Shown here: piece after piece, positions 7,813 to 16,175 of the stretch | Numbering within the stretch: the stretch's first letter is position 1 | Layout of the letters: every line of letters begins with the position of its first letter | From: Caballeronia ptereochthonis | GTDB taxonomy: Bacteria; Pseudomonadota; Gammaproteobacteria; Burkholderiales; Burkholderiaceae | Direction of reading: 5' to 3' | Length of the DNA stretch: 64,000 nt | NCBI RefSeq assembly: GCF_001545075.1 | Contig: NZ_FCOB02000018.1 | Coordinates: forward strand, 62,001 to 126,000 | The notes under the pieces: model-generated | Databases searched by the model: none | The model's input: only the letters and a program-made list of their open reading frames with translations | What the model was told of the DNA's origin: nothing | Translations under genes and position numbers: made by a program

Positions 7813-8748
7813 TTACGCGGTGGCTAGCGCGCGCAGGCGATTGACGAGCTGGTTGTCCTTGCCCTGAACCGGCGAAGTGAGCTCGATATTGAATTCGATC
7901 TCCTTGTACGCGTCGGCCTTCAGGCCCAGCGCGGTGCCGCCGGTCTTTTCGACCACGTGAGGAATCAGGTCCTCGCGGGTTGCGTAGGCGAAGTCGTCCC
8001 AGATCAGCGGATCGCCTTCGATGTTGATCTGCGTGGTCAGCTTGCGATGCTTGTCGCTGGTAACGAAGAAGTGGACGTGCGCTGGACGGTTGCCATGGCG
8101 CGCGAGCGCGTCCAGCAGTTGCTGAGTCGCGCCTTGAGGCGGGCAGCCATAGCCGACCGGCATGAGCGTACGGAATTCGTACGTGCCGTCGGCGCCCGTC
8201 TTGACGGCACCGCGCAAGTTGAATTCGCTCTGCGCGCCGGTCGGGTCGAAGTGCGAATAGAAGCCCTTCGAATTCGCATGCCAGCACTCGACCACGGCGT
8301 TCTCGACGGGTTTGCCGTCCGGGCCGGTAACGGTGCCGCGGATCACCAGCGGGCCCGCATCCGCGTCGGGGTTGAGGTCGATCTTCGACACGCCATCGCG
8401 CACGGGTGCGCCGGCGACGTAGAGCGGGCCTTCGATGGTGCGCGGCGTGCCGCCGTGAATGTCCGCCTCGCGGTCCTCGGCGTCCATGCGAATGTCGAGA
8501 TACTTCTCCAGGCCAAGGCCGGCGGCAAGCAGCGCGGCTTCGCCGTCCCGGCCAAGCTTGTTGAAGTAGTTGACTCCGGCCCAGATTTCATCGGGCGTCA
8601 TGTCGAGGTCGTCGATGGCCTTGAACAAATCGCTCAGCAGGCGATGCGTGATCTGCTTGGCGCGAGCATTGCCTTTCTGGCTCCCGAGGTTGGTCGCGGC
8701 CTTCAGCAGATCCTGTACTTCCTTCGTATCAAAAACTTTGACGCTCAT
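7813..8748 (-). CDS. catA: Catechol 1,2-dioxygenase
   Basis: A 311-residue intradiol dioxygenase. The four iron ligands fall at Tyr164, Tyr200, His224 and His226, the same numbers as in the Acinetobacter CatA enzyme. It opens catechol to cis,cis-muconate. The start is the ATG at 8748 with AGAGGAGA upstream; a longer in-frame extension has no better signal. It heads the leftward catA-benABCD(-ridA) unit, divergent from catR. Confidence 0.95.
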   Translation of the reverse strand: MSVKVFDTKEVQDLLKAATNLGSQKGNARAKQITHRLLSDLFKAIDDLDMTPDEIWAGVNYFNKLGRDGEAALLAAGLGLEKYLDIRMDAEDREADIHGGTPRTIEGPLYVAGAPVRDGVSKIDLNPDADAGPLVIRGTVTGPDGKPVENAVVECWHANSKGFYSHFDPTGAQSEFNLRGAVKTGADGTYEFRTLMPVGYGCPPQGATQQLLDALARHGNRPAHVHFFVTSDKHRKLTTQINIEGDPLIWDDFAYATREDLIPHVVEKTGGTALGLKADAYKEIEFNIELTSPVQGKDNQLVNRLRALATA

Positions 8749-8770
8749 GATCTTTGTCTCCTCTTGATGT

Positions 8771-8827
8771 TCAGGAAAAGAAACGCTGAGGAGTGTCTGC
8801 CAAGACATCAAACTGACCGTGGGTCAT
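8771..8827 (-). CDS. Candidate 18-residue leader ORF upstream of catA
   Basis: ATG at 8827 with a very good AGGAGCAGACA ribosome binding site encodes MTHGQFDVLADTPQRFFS and stops 22 bases before the catA start codon. It lies in the predicted catA 5' leader. It may be a translated leader peptide or the decayed beginning of an ancestral gene; no homologue is recognised. Confidence 0.4.
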   Translation of the reverse strand: MTHGQFDVLADTPQRFFS

Positions 8828-8880
8828 TGTCTGCTCCTGAATGTCTGTATCTTTCGGTGGGGTAAACCCTCGTTTCAGCG

Positions 8881-8901
8881 CTTTCAGGCAATGCCTGAAA
8901 G
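8881..8901. promoter_or_regulatory. Perfect 10-bp inverted repeat in the catA-catR interval
   Basis: CTTTCAGGCA (8881-8890), one base, then TGCCTGAAAG (8892-8901). In the minus-strand catA leader this would fold into a hairpin; in the plus direction it lies directly before a perfect TATAAT at 8903-8908. It could be an operator for another regulator or a leader structure. Confidence 0.5.
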
Positions 8902-8908
8902 GTATAAT
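8881..8908 (+). promoter_or_regulatory. catR: Candidate sigma-70 promoter for catR
   Basis: TATAAT at 8903-8908 is a perfect -10; a weak -35 (CTTTCA, 8881-8886) lies 16 bases upstream and coincides with the inverted repeat. Transcription would start near 8915 and run through both CatR sites before the catR ATG at 9005, so CatR bound there could act as a roadblock. Confidence 0.35.
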
Positions 8909-8934
8909 CGGGCGTTGAAACAGAGCGTGAAGGC

Positions 8935-8965
8935 AGAATAATTGACCCTCGAAGGGGTCGTCCAA
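8935..8965 (-). promoter_or_regulatory. catA: Candidate catA promoter next to the CatR site
   Basis: On the minus strand TTGGAC (8965-8960) could be the -35, with AT-rich -10 candidates AATTAT (8943-8938) or TATTCT (8940-8935). The CatR-like site at 8965-8979 abuts the -35, the normal activating position for a LysR regulator. This would give catA a leader of about 180 bases. Confidence 0.35.
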
Positions 8966-8979
8966 CACTGATTTAGTAT
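8965..8979. promoter_or_regulatory. CatR/BenM-type operator, site 2
   Basis: ACAC-N7-GTAT, seven of eight bases matching the ATAC-N7-GTAT element known for BenM and CatM. It lies 21 bases, two helical turns, from the site at 8986-9000. Confidence 0.5.
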
Positions 8980-8985
8980 CGGGCT

Positions 8986-9000
8986 ATATCTACGAGGTAT
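8986..9000. promoter_or_regulatory. CatR/BenM-type operator, site 1
   Basis: ATAT-N7-GTAT, seven of eight matches to ATAC-N7-GTAT, ending five bases before the catR start codon. Tandem spacing with the 8965-8979 site is the usual recognition/activation site arrangement for LysR-type regulators. Confidence 0.55.
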
Positions 9001-9004
9001 TGAG

Positions 9005-9928
9005 ATGGAATTGCGGCACCTTCGGTATTTCGTGGCCGTGGCGGAGGAAAGGAACTTCACGCGCGCGGCTCAGCGGCTGCACATTGCCCAGCCGCCGCTA
9101 AGCCGTCAGATCCAGCAACTCGAGGAAACCCTTGCGGTTCAACTGTTCGAACGCAATTCGCGTCCGCTCAAGCTGACCGAGACCGGCAAGTTTTTTTATT
9201 CGCACGCGGTGCAGTTGCTGGCGCAAACGGCGGAGCTTGAATCGATGACGCGACGCGTGGGCAACATCGAGCGCAGTCTCTCCGTCGGGTTCGTGGGGTC
9301 GACCCTGTACGGGCTTTTGCCGAAGATCATTCGTCGCTTCCGGGACGAGAATCCGACCGTCGAGCTCAGTCTTCACGAGATGTCGACGACGGATCAGATC
9401 AGGGCGCTGAAGGACGGACGAATCGACGTCGGCTTCGGGCGCATCCGGCTTGAAGACGCGAACATCCGACGCGTGGTCTTGCGAGAAGAGAAGATGATCG
9501 TCGCGTTCCCGCTGGGTCATCCGCTTTCGCTGTCCAAGCCGGTCCTGGCGTTGCGCGATCTTGTCAACGAGACGCTCATCATCTACCCGAAAACGCCTCG
9601 TCCGAGTTACGCGGATCAGGTGCTTGCAGCCTTCCAGGACCGCGGTCTGAAGCCCCGGCGGATCTACGAGGTGAGAGAGCTGCAGATCGCCCTGGGGCTC
9701 GTGGCGGCGGGCGAAGGGATGTCGATCGTGCCGAGCAGCGTATATGGACTGAAGCGGGACGACGTGAACTACAAGGAACTCGACGATCCGACCCTTGTGT
9801 CTCCCATCATCATGAGCACGCGAATGCTGGACGAGTCGCGAGACATTCGCGAGATGCTCGAGCTCATCTACCGCCTTTACGAGGAAGAGAAAATACCGTA
9901 CACGCCCCGCGTGGATCGGGGACGTTGA
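9005..9928 (+). CDS. catR: LysR-type regulator of catechol/benzoate genes (CatR/BenM-like)
   Basis: A 307-residue LysR regulator: winged helix at residues 1-60 (MELRHLRYFVAVAEERNFTR) and an effector-binding domain with the BenM/CatM-like GFVGSTLYG and LPKIIRRFRDENP segments. In this family muconate, and sometimes benzoate, is the co-inducer. It sits between catA (divergent) and catB (same strand), the position expected of the catabolic regulator, and sequences matching the BenM/CatM binding element flank it on both sides. Confidence 0.88.
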   Translation: MELRHLRYFVAVAEERNFTRAAQRLHIAQPPLSRQIQQLEETLAVQLFERNSRPLKLTETGKFFYSHAVQLLAQTAELESMTRRVGNIERSLSVGFVGSTLYGLLPKIIRRFRDENPTVELSLHEMSTTDQIRALKDGRIDVGFGRIRLEDANIRRVVLREEKMIVAFPLGHPLSLSKPVLALRDLVNETLIIYPKTPRPSYADQVLAAFQDRGLKPRRIYEVRELQIALGLVAAGEGMSIVPSSVYGLKRDDVNYKELDDPTLVSPIIMSTRMLDESRDIREMLELIYRLYEEEKIPYTPRVDRGR

Positions 9929-9935
9929 GTGCCTC

Positions 9936-9950
9936 ATACCTCGCAGGTAT
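9936..9950. promoter_or_regulatory. Perfect CatR/BenM-type operator before catB
   Basis: ATAC (9936-9939), seven bases, GTAT (9947-9950): an exact match to the BenM/CatM consensus, beginning eight bases after the catR stop and 82 bases before the catB start. It implies catBC has its own CatR-controlled promoter rather than simple read-through from catR. Confidence 0.65.
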
Positions 9951-10031
9951 GACACTAGACGTCGATGGTCTTGGACACGAGCCGGTTGTGCGCGCAATAC
10001 TTCGGCAACCTATCCACTCCATCATTCCGGT

Positions 10032-11159
10032 ATGAACGCCAAAATCACATCCGTCGAGGCGATCCTGGTCGATCTGCCGACCATCCGCGCGCATCAGCTA
10101 GCGATGGCGACCATGCAGCAGCAAACCCTGGTGATCGTTCGTCTCCGTTCGAGCGACGACATCGAGGGCATCGGCGAAGCTACGACGATCGGCGGGCTCT
10201 CGTACGGTGAGGAAAGCCCCGAGGGCATCAAGCTGACGATCGACGCCTATCTGGCGCCGGCGCTCATCGGGCAGGATGCGACGAACATCAACGCCGCGAT
10301 GTCGAAGCTTAACAAGGTGGCCCGAGGAAACCGGTTCGCCAAGAGCGCGATCGAAACGGCGTTGCTCGATGCTCAAGGCAAGCGCCTGGGCGTTTCGGTG
10401 TCGACGCTTCTGGGCGGCGCGGCGCGCAGCACGCTTCCGGTTCTGTGGACGCTCGCAAGCGGCGATACCAGGCGCGACATCGAAGAGGCGGAAATGCTTC
10501 TTGCCGAGCGTCGCCACAATACCTTCAAGCTGAAGATCGGCCGCCGCACCGTGCGGGAAGACGTGGCGCATGTGTCGGCAATCAAGTCCGCGCTGGGCGA
10601 CCGCGCGAAGGTCACGGTCGACGTGAATCAGGCGTGGAGCGAAGCGGAGGCGGCAATGGGTATCGCTGCGCTCGAGGCAGGCGGCATCGATCTCATCGAA
10701 CAGCCTACGCCGAGAGAACAGCGCGGCGCCCTCGCGCGACTTTCGGCACGGTTCGTGGTTCCGATCATGGCCGATGAAGCAGTCACCGGTCCGGAGGATG
10801 CGCTTGAACTGGTACGCGGCGCTTGTGCCGATGTCTTCGCGCTGAAGATCGCGAAGTCGGGAGGAATCTACGGCATGATGCGGACCGCTGCGGTCGCCGA
10901 CGCAGCAGGTGTGGCGCTCTACGGCGGCACGATGCTCGAGGGAAGTATTGGTTCGATCGCCGCCGCGCACGGATTCAGCGCGTTGCCTCAGCTTGCCTGG
11001 GGTACCGAGCTGTTCGGACCGCTTCTGCTGAAAGACGACATCGTAACGGCTCGACCGCAATACCGGGACTTCGATCTGCACCTGCCTGACGGTCCGGGAC
11101 TCGGGCTGAGCATTGACGAGGAGAAGCTCGCGTTCTATCGCCGCGACAAGAGTCTTTGA
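10032..11159 (+). CDS. catB: Muconate cycloisomerase
   Basis: A 375-residue enolase-superfamily enzyme. Catalytic Lys166/Lys168 (KLKIG), metal ligands Asp197, Glu223 and Asp248, and Lys272 (LKIAKSGG) are all present. It converts cis,cis-muconate to muconolactone. It starts 103 bases after catR and is followed by catC. Confidence 0.94.
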   Translation: MNAKITSVEAILVDLPTIRAHQLAMATMQQQTLVIVRLRSSDDIEGIGEATTIGGLSYGEESPEGIKLTIDAYLAPALIGQDATNINAAMSKLNKVARGNRFAKSAIETALLDAQGKRLGVSVSTLLGGAARSTLPVLWTLASGDTRRDIEEAEMLLAERRHNTFKLKIGRRTVREDVAHVSAIKSALGDRAKVTVDVNQAWSEAEAAMGIAALEAGGIDLIEQPTPREQRGALARLSARFVVPIMADEAVTGPEDALELVRGACADVFALKIAKSGGIYGMMRTAAVADAAGVALYGGTMLEGSIGSIAAAHGFSALPQLAWGTELFGPLLLKDDIVTARPQYRDFDLHLPDGPGLGLSIDEEKLAFYRRDKSL

Positions 11160-11224
11160 GGCACGTCAACCATGGTCGCGAGACGCTGACCGGCGTCTCG
11201 GCCAGCACTCACTGAAGGGAAGCC

Positions 11225-11503
11225 ATGCTCTATCTCGTAAGAATGGATGTACACCTGCCGCATGACATGCCCGCTGCGCAGGCTGAAGAGATCAAGGCCC
11301 GTGAAAAGGCCTATTCGCAGGATTTGCAGCGTCAAGGCAAATGGCAGCAACTGCATCGCGTCGTGGGCGAGTACGCCAATTACAGCGTGTTCGATGTGGA
11401 TTCGCACGACGAACTGCACACGATTCTGTCCGGTCTGCCGCTGTTCCCGTACATGACGATGAAGGTCACGGCCCTCGCGCGTCATCCTTCGTCGATCCGC
11501 TGA
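11225..11503 (+). CDS. catC: Muconolactone delta-isomerase
   Basis: A 92-residue protein of full family length (MLYLVRMDVHLPHDMP ... FPYMTMKVTALARHPSSIR). It isomerises muconolactone to 3-oxoadipate enol-lactone. GAAGGGAAGCC precedes the ATG. It lies 65 bases after catB. The later steps (enol-lactone hydrolase, CoA transferase, thiolase) are not in the window. Confidence 0.94.
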   Translation: MLYLVRMDVHLPHDMPAAQAEEIKAREKAYSQDLQRQGKWQQLHRVVGEYANYSVFDVDSHDELHTILSGLPLFPYMTMKVTALARHPSSIR

Positions 11504-11578
11504 AACAAAAGCCGCTCATTTTCACTTCACTCTGCGCAAGCACACTGCATTCATCGCCAATGGACGAGGGATGCAGTC

Positions 11579-11896
11579 ATGGAAACGTATGGGAAACCGG
11601 CCTTTCGGTCCTATGTCGATGTCCTGCTCGATCAGCTGGAAACGTGTGCTGATCGCACGGTGCTGCACCATCTCGGCGAGGACGTGACCAGTCGCGCGTT
11701 TCGCGCGTCGATCCATCGTCATGCGGGCGCGCTTGCGACGCTCGGCATCGGGCGCGGCTCGCTCGTCGCGCTGTTCGCGCCGAACTGCCCCGATGCGCTC
11801 GCCATTCGTTACGCGACGAACCTGCTTGGCGCGGCGGTGATGTTCCTGCCCGCGTTCGCATCCGCGGAGCCCATCCGCACCGACTTCGCGACGTGA
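11579..11896 (+). pseudogene. N-terminal fragment of an AMP-dependent acyl-CoA ligase
   Basis: The 105-residue frame begins METYGKPAFRSYVDVLLDQL and contains RSLTF-type and GRGSLVALFAPNCPDALA segments typical of the first 100 residues of fatty-acyl/aryl-CoA ligases, then ends at a stop after EPIRTDFAT. The ATP-binding loop and C-terminal domain (about 400 residues) are missing, and no continuation was found in the other frames downstream. It appears to be a decayed gene behind catC. Confidence 0.6.
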
Positions 11897-12271
11897 CGGC
11901 GCGTTTGCGCGAACGGGACAGCCGTGTGCCGCTAACCGACCAAGGCAAAGCGGACCGCGCCGCGATCGGGCGCATGTGCGCGGTCGAATCGGAACGGCGT
12001 GTCTTGAAGGGTGTCGCTGCCACCATTCGTCTGTCGACGGCTTCCCAATTCAGTGCGATGCCGCAATAGCCGTTACCCGTCCAAAAAGCCATGCGCAATT
12101 AGGGTTCAGACTGCTTGCGCCCTCCCCGTAAGTGCCCAACACTTTGCCTCATTCCGATTAGTCAGATGCCAATCCGGTATATCGGACAAACATCGAGGGC
12201 ATTGCGTTTCGGGCGCCAAATGGTTTTGGAGCCGGTTCCGTGTCCACGCCCTCCCTAAACCAGGACCAGCC
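11897..12271. other. Intergenic stretch without a recognised gene
   Basis: These 375 bases between the ligase fragment and the transporter operon contain no convincing frame. One plus-strand frame (ending at 12069) has regulator-like composition (RVPLTDQGKADRAAIG) but no match I can name. The second half is less GC-rich and likely holds the transporter promoter; I could not place -35/-10 elements with confidence. Confidence 0.4.
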
Positions 12272-13114
12272 ATGAAGCTTGCAAACAAAGGCACCAGAGC
12301 CGCCTCTCTGTTCGTTGTGGTGGGATTGCTGGCGCTTTCCGCCTGTACAAAGGTCTCCACGCCAACCGAGGGCGGCACGGCAACGGCGGCCTCTTCGACG
12401 CTTCAGGCCGTGCTGCAGCGAGGGACCTTGCGTGTCGGCGACTGTCTGACCTTTGCGCCGTTCGGCTTCTACGACAAGGATGGTCAGCCCGATGGCTATG
12501 ACGTCGATCTGGCCAAGGAGCTCGCCAAGCAAATGGGCGTCAAGCTCGAGGTGGTAAACACGACGAGCGCGAACCGGATTCCGAACTTGCAGACGAGTAA
12601 GGTTGACGTCGTGTTCTGCAACTTCACGCGCAATCTGGAGCGTGCGAAGGTGGTCGAATTCACGACGCCGTACGTCGTTGCGAGTGAAGCGCTACTGGTC
12701 AAGAAGAGCAGCGGGATTCAGTCCGTCAAGGACATGGGTAATCGCACGATCGCGACCGTGAAGGGCTCGACCAACGGCGATGAAGTCCGCTCGCTGAACA
12801 TTCCCATCAAGATCCAGGAATACGACAGTTCGCAGGCCGCGATTCTCGCCGTCAAGCAAGGTCAGGCGGACGCGATGATCGAGGACAACAACTTCCTTGC
12901 GTATCAGGCGAAGCTCGATCCCGAACTGAGCGTCACGAACGAAGCTCTGGTGCCGCTCGAATACAACGCCTTCGGGGTGAAGGCCGGCGATCAGGCGTGG
13001 CTCAATTACCTGAATCTGTTCCTCTTCAACATCAACGCGTCGAAGCTCAACGCACAGCTCTACAAGAAGTGGTTTGGCGCCGACCCGCGTTATCCGCTCA
13101 ACCCGCAGTTCTGA
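12272..13114 (+). CDS. ABC transporter solute-binding protein, polar amino acid family (lipoprotein)
   Basis: A 280-residue binding protein with a lipoprotein signal; Cys25 in LSAC is the acylation site. The SBP family 3 body includes GTLRVGDCLTFAPFGFYDKDGQPDGYDVDLAKEL split around the ligand cleft. The ATG at 12272 has AGGACC upstream; the longer frame has no start signal. It is the first gene of a four-gene operon with two permeases and an ATPase. The ligand is probably an amino acid or similar zwitterion; specificity cannot be read from the sequence. Confidence 0.85.
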   Translation: MKLANKGTRAASLFVVVGLLALSACTKVSTPTEGGTATAASSTLQAVLQRGTLRVGDCLTFAPFGFYDKDGQPDGYDVDLAKELAKQMGVKLEVVNTTSANRIPNLQTSKVDVVFCNFTRNLERAKVVEFTTPYVVASEALLVKKSSGIQSVKDMGNRTIATVKGSTNGDEVRSLNIPIKIQEYDSSQAAILAVKQGQADAMIEDNNFLAYQAKLDPELSVTNEALVPLEYNAFGVKAGDQAWLNYLNLFLFNINASKLNAQLYKKWFGADPRYPLNPQF

Positions 13115-13165
13115 GGAGCGCGTGATGTCGATACCGCATGAGACCGGAATGAGGGGGAGGCTGAA

Positions 13166-13882
13166 ATGAGTTACGAGTGGCTGACGTTGTGGGGCTACGT
13201 CCCCGAGTTCCTGAAAGCCGGCTGGCTGACTCTGCAGGTGACGCTCCTTGCGTTCGTACTGGCGGTGCTCCTCGGTCTGCTGACGGCGCTGGCCAGTACG
13301 TCCCCGTTCGCCGTGGTCAGATTCATCGCCCGGGCTTACGTTGAAATCATCCGCAATACGCCGGTTCTCCTGCAGATCTTCATCGTGTTCTTTGGCTTGC
13401 CGTCGGCGGGAATCTCGCTGGACGCCTACTGGGCCGGCGTGATTGCGCTGGGTCTCAACGTCGGCGCCTATCTGTCGGAAGTGTTTCGCGCAGGCATTCA
13501 GTCGGTGCCGCGCGGGCAACTCGAAGCCGCGGGCATTCTCGGCCTCGAGCGCGGACAGATCTTCACCGAGATCGTATTGCCGCAGGCCGCCCGTGCGGTA
13601 TATCCGGCGATCGTCAATTACCTGATCCAGCTGCTGCTCGGCACGTCGTTGCTATCCGCGATCGCATTGCCCGAGCTGACCGGCACCGCGACGGTCATCA
13701 ACGCGCGGACGCTGCTCTACATCCAGACCTTCACAGTCGTTCTCGTCGTGTATCTGGTGCTGAGCAATGTGCTGTCATGGCTCGCAAGCCAGCTCGGCGC
13801 CCGGATGTTCCATCCACCCCTGATCGTCCGGCCGCGCACGCGATTCGGCGGTTTCACGTTCCGCCGCGCCAATCGCGCCTGA
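13166..13882 (+). CDS. ABC transporter permease, polar amino acid (HisM/GlnP) family
   Basis: A 238-residue permease with about five membrane helices and the EAA loop (EAAGILGLERGQIFTEIVLPQA) that contacts the ATPase. AGGGGGAGG precedes the ATG. It pairs with the permease that starts 21 bases after it, making the usual heterodimeric channel. Confidence 0.88.
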   Translation: MSYEWLTLWGYVPEFLKAGWLTLQVTLLAFVLAVLLGLLTALASTSPFAVVRFIARAYVEIIRNTPVLLQIFIVFFGLPSAGISLDAYWAGVIALGLNVGAYLSEVFRAGIQSVPRGQLEAAGILGLERGQIFTEIVLPQAARAVYPAIVNYLIQLLLGTSLLSAIALPELTGTATVINARTLLYIQTFTVVLVVYLVLSNVLSWLASQLGARMFHPPLIVRPRTRFGGFTFRRANRA

Positions 13883-13903
13883 TTCCCGAACCGGAGCCGG
13901 ATC

Positions 13904-14548
13904 ATGTCACTTGAATTGCTGAAAACCAGTCTGTCGATCCTGCTGCAAGGTCTGGTCACGACGCTGCTGCTGTCGATCGCGTCCATCATCGGCAGCACGC
14001 TGATCGGCCTGCTTGCTGCCGTGTTGCGAACGTTCGGACCGTGGGGCACGGACCGGATCGCGAAACTCTATACCGAGCTCTTTCGCGGCACGCCCGTCCT
14101 GATCACGCTGATGTTCATCTACTTCGGCGTCTCTTACTTCGGATATGCGATCGATGTATTCGCCGCCGGCGTGATCGGCCTGAGCGTGTATCAGGGCGCC
14201 TATATCGCCGAGGTGTTCCGCTCCGGCATCGAGTCGGTGCCGAAGGGGCAGTGGGAAGTCTCGCAGATTCTCGGTCTGTCGCGTACGCAGGCCTTCGGGT
14301 CCGTGGTGCTGCCTCAGACGGGAAGGATCGTGCTGCCGCCGCTCGTCGGTCAATATCTTTCGCTGATCAAGGACACGTCGATCGTCAGCATGATCGGCAT
14401 GTCCGAACTGATGCACGGCGGGCAGGCGATCGTCGATCGCGTCGGCAAGCCCGTCGAGATCTACGGACTCGTCGCAGTTATCTACTTTGTCGTGTGCTTC
14501 CCGCTTTCGCAATGGGTGCGCCACCATGACCGCAGGAGATTGTCGTGA
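13904..14548 (+). CDS. ABC transporter permease, polar amino acid (HisM/GlnP) family
   Basis: A 214-residue permease with the EAA-type loop (WEVSQILGLSRTQAFGSVVLPQ, here at residues ~110-131). Its stop overlaps the GTG start of the ATPase gene (GTGA), indicating translational coupling. Partner of the permease immediately upstream. Confidence 0.88.
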   Translation: MSLELLKTSLSILLQGLVTTLLLSIASIIGSTLIGLLAAVLRTFGPWGTDRIAKLYTELFRGTPVLITLMFIYFGVSYFGYAIDVFAAGVIGLSVYQGAYIAEVFRSGIESVPKGQWEVSQILGLSRTQAFGSVVLPQTGRIVLPPLVGQYLSLIKDTSIVSMIGMSELMHGGQAIVDRVGKPVEIYGLVAVIYFVVCFPLSQWVRHHDRRRLS

Positions 14549-15297
14549 GCAATCAAAGCCAGACCAAGCCCGTCATTTCGCTTTCGGGCGTCAGTAAAGC
14601 ATTCGGCGCGACGCGCGTTCTCAACGAGATCAATCTCGACGTGCGCTCGGGCGAGGTGCTCGTGCTCATCGGCGCGTCGGGTTCGGGCAAGAGCACCGTG
14701 CTGCGCATCATGGCAGGCCTGGAAACGACGGATTCCGGCGAAGTATGGGTCAACGAAGTGCCGCTGCATGACCCGAAACGCGCGCGCGAGATTCGAGGCC
14801 ACGTCGGCATGGTCTTCCAGCAGTTCAATCTGTTTCCGCACAAGACGGCGCTCGGCAATGTCACGCTCGCGCTGATCAAGGCGCGCCGGATGAGTCCGGC
14901 CGATGCGCGCAAACGCGCGATGGAAGCGCTCGACCGCGTCGGGCTCGCGGAACGGGCGGAACATTACCCGAGCCAGTTGTCCGGCGGACAACAGCAGCGC
15001 GTCGCGATCGCGCGGGCGCTCGCCGTCGAGCCGGGCATCATGTTCTTCGATGAAGCGACCTCCGCGCTCGACCCCGAACTCGTCGGCGAAGTCACCGAAG
15101 TGATGCGCGGGCTCGCGCGCGACGGCATGACGATGGTCGTCGTCACGCATGAGATGGGCTTTGCGCGCAAGACCGCTGATCGCGTCGTCTTCATGGACAA
15201 GGGCGTGATCGCCGAGCAGGGCGATCCGGAGCAGATCTTCGTCAATCCCTCGAACGAGCGCACACGACAGTTCCTGCATCGAGTGCTCGACCATTGA
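14545..15297 (+). CDS. ABC transporter ATP-binding protein, polar amino acid family
   Basis: A 250-residue ATPase: Walker A GASGSGKST at residues 43-51, signature LSGGQQQRVAIARAL near 144, Walker B IMFFDEATSALDP near 168, and the switch histidine in VVTHEMGFA. It starts with GTG at 14545, overlapping the previous stop, with AGGAGA a few bases upstream. It powers the two preceding permeases. Confidence 0.92.
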   Translation: MSNQSQTKPVISLSGVSKAFGATRVLNEINLDVRSGEVLVLIGASGSGKSTVLRIMAGLETTDSGEVWVNEVPLHDPKRAREIRGHVGMVFQQFNLFPHKTALGNVTLALIKARRMSPADARKRAMEALDRVGLAERAEHYPSQLSGGQQQRVAIARALAVEPGIMFFDEATSALDPELVGEVTEVMRGLARDGMTMVVVTHEMGFARKTADRVVFMDKGVIAEQGDPEQIFVNPSNERTRQFLHRVLDH

Positions 15298-15301
15298 CGC
15301 A

Positions 15302-15332
15302 CCGGACGCGGATGGCGCGTTTGCGCGTCCGG
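15302..15332 (+). terminator. Hairpin after the amino acid transporter operon
   Basis: CCGGACGCG (15302-15310) pairs perfectly with CGCGTCCGG (15324-15332) around a 13-base loop, five bases after the ATPase stop. No T-run follows, so termination would be partial or Rho-assisted. Confidence 0.4.
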
Positions 15333-15380
15333 GCCATACAATCGCGTCACATGAAATGAACGCTCTCACGGAGTAAATGC

Positions 15381-16130
15381 ATGGCTGTTACAGAATCGTC
15401 GCGAGCCAGGGGAGTGGACCGGGTCATTGCCATATTTCGGCAATTGCATCTGGCTCAGCGCCCGATGACGATGCGGGAGTTGATCGAAGCGACCGGTGCG
15501 CCGCGTTCGAGCATCTACGAACTGGTCGCAATTCTTGCCGAAGTCGGCTGGCTCGAGACCGCTGCCGATGGAAGCGTGTTCTTCGGACGGGAGATGCACT
15601 ACTACGGTTCCGACTATGCCACGCGTAACGATCTGATCAGCCGCGCGCATCAGTCGATTCTCGCGCTGGTGAGGAAGTATGACGAAACCACGCAGTTGTG
15701 CATGCTAGAGGGCAACAAGTACACCGTGGTGCTGTCGGAGAACAGCGCGCGCCCATTCAACATCAGCTCGGACATTGGCGTGCGGGTGCCGATTCCGTGG
15801 ACCGCCACCGGACGCCTGCTGCTCGGTCACATGAGCCCGGAAGAAATCCGCGCATTGATTCCGCGCGAGGACTTCATGCTCGACAACGGCGTGCTTGTCG
15901 ACTTCGATGAATTCATGCGCGATGTCCAGCTCGCGAAGGATCAGGGCTATTGCTGCACCGAAGGATTGTCGAACGCGTTCCGCCTGTGCATGGCGGCGCC
16001 TGTCCGTGATCGCGGCGGATTGCCGATCGCGGCGTTGTGCTTCATGACCGGTCGCGATACGGATCCGGAAAGGCGGCAGGCAATGCTCGACGACCTCCTG
16101 CAGTCGGCGAAGGCGCTTTCGCACAGGTAG
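15381..16130 (+). CDS. IclR-family transcriptional regulator
   Basis: A 249-residue regulator with an N-terminal winged helix (MTMRELIEATGAPRSSIYELVAIL, residues ~30-53) and a GAF-like IclR effector domain (IPWTATGRLLLGHM). It follows the amino-acid-type ABC operon on the same strand and is the obvious candidate regulator of it. Effector unknown. Confidence 0.85.
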   Translation: MAVTESSRARGVDRVIAIFRQLHLAQRPMTMRELIEATGAPRSSIYELVAILAEVGWLETAADGSVFFGREMHYYGSDYATRNDLISRAHQSILALVRKYDETTQLCMLEGNKYTVVLSENSARPFNISSDIGVRVPIPWTATGRLLLGHMSPEEIRALIPREDFMLDNGVLVDFDEFMRDVQLAKDQGYCCTEGLSNAFRLCMAAPVRDRGGLPIAALCFMTGRDTDPERRQAMLDDLLQSAKALSHR

Positions 16131-16175
16131 TGCTCAGGCAAAACGGCCCAATCTGGTTGATATCAGCGAAGGAAA

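Noticed and set aside
11900..12069. Possible MarR-like remnant (RVPLTDQGKADRAAIG)
   Set aside because: Only a weak resemblance to a MarR wing; no helix-turn-helix segment present.
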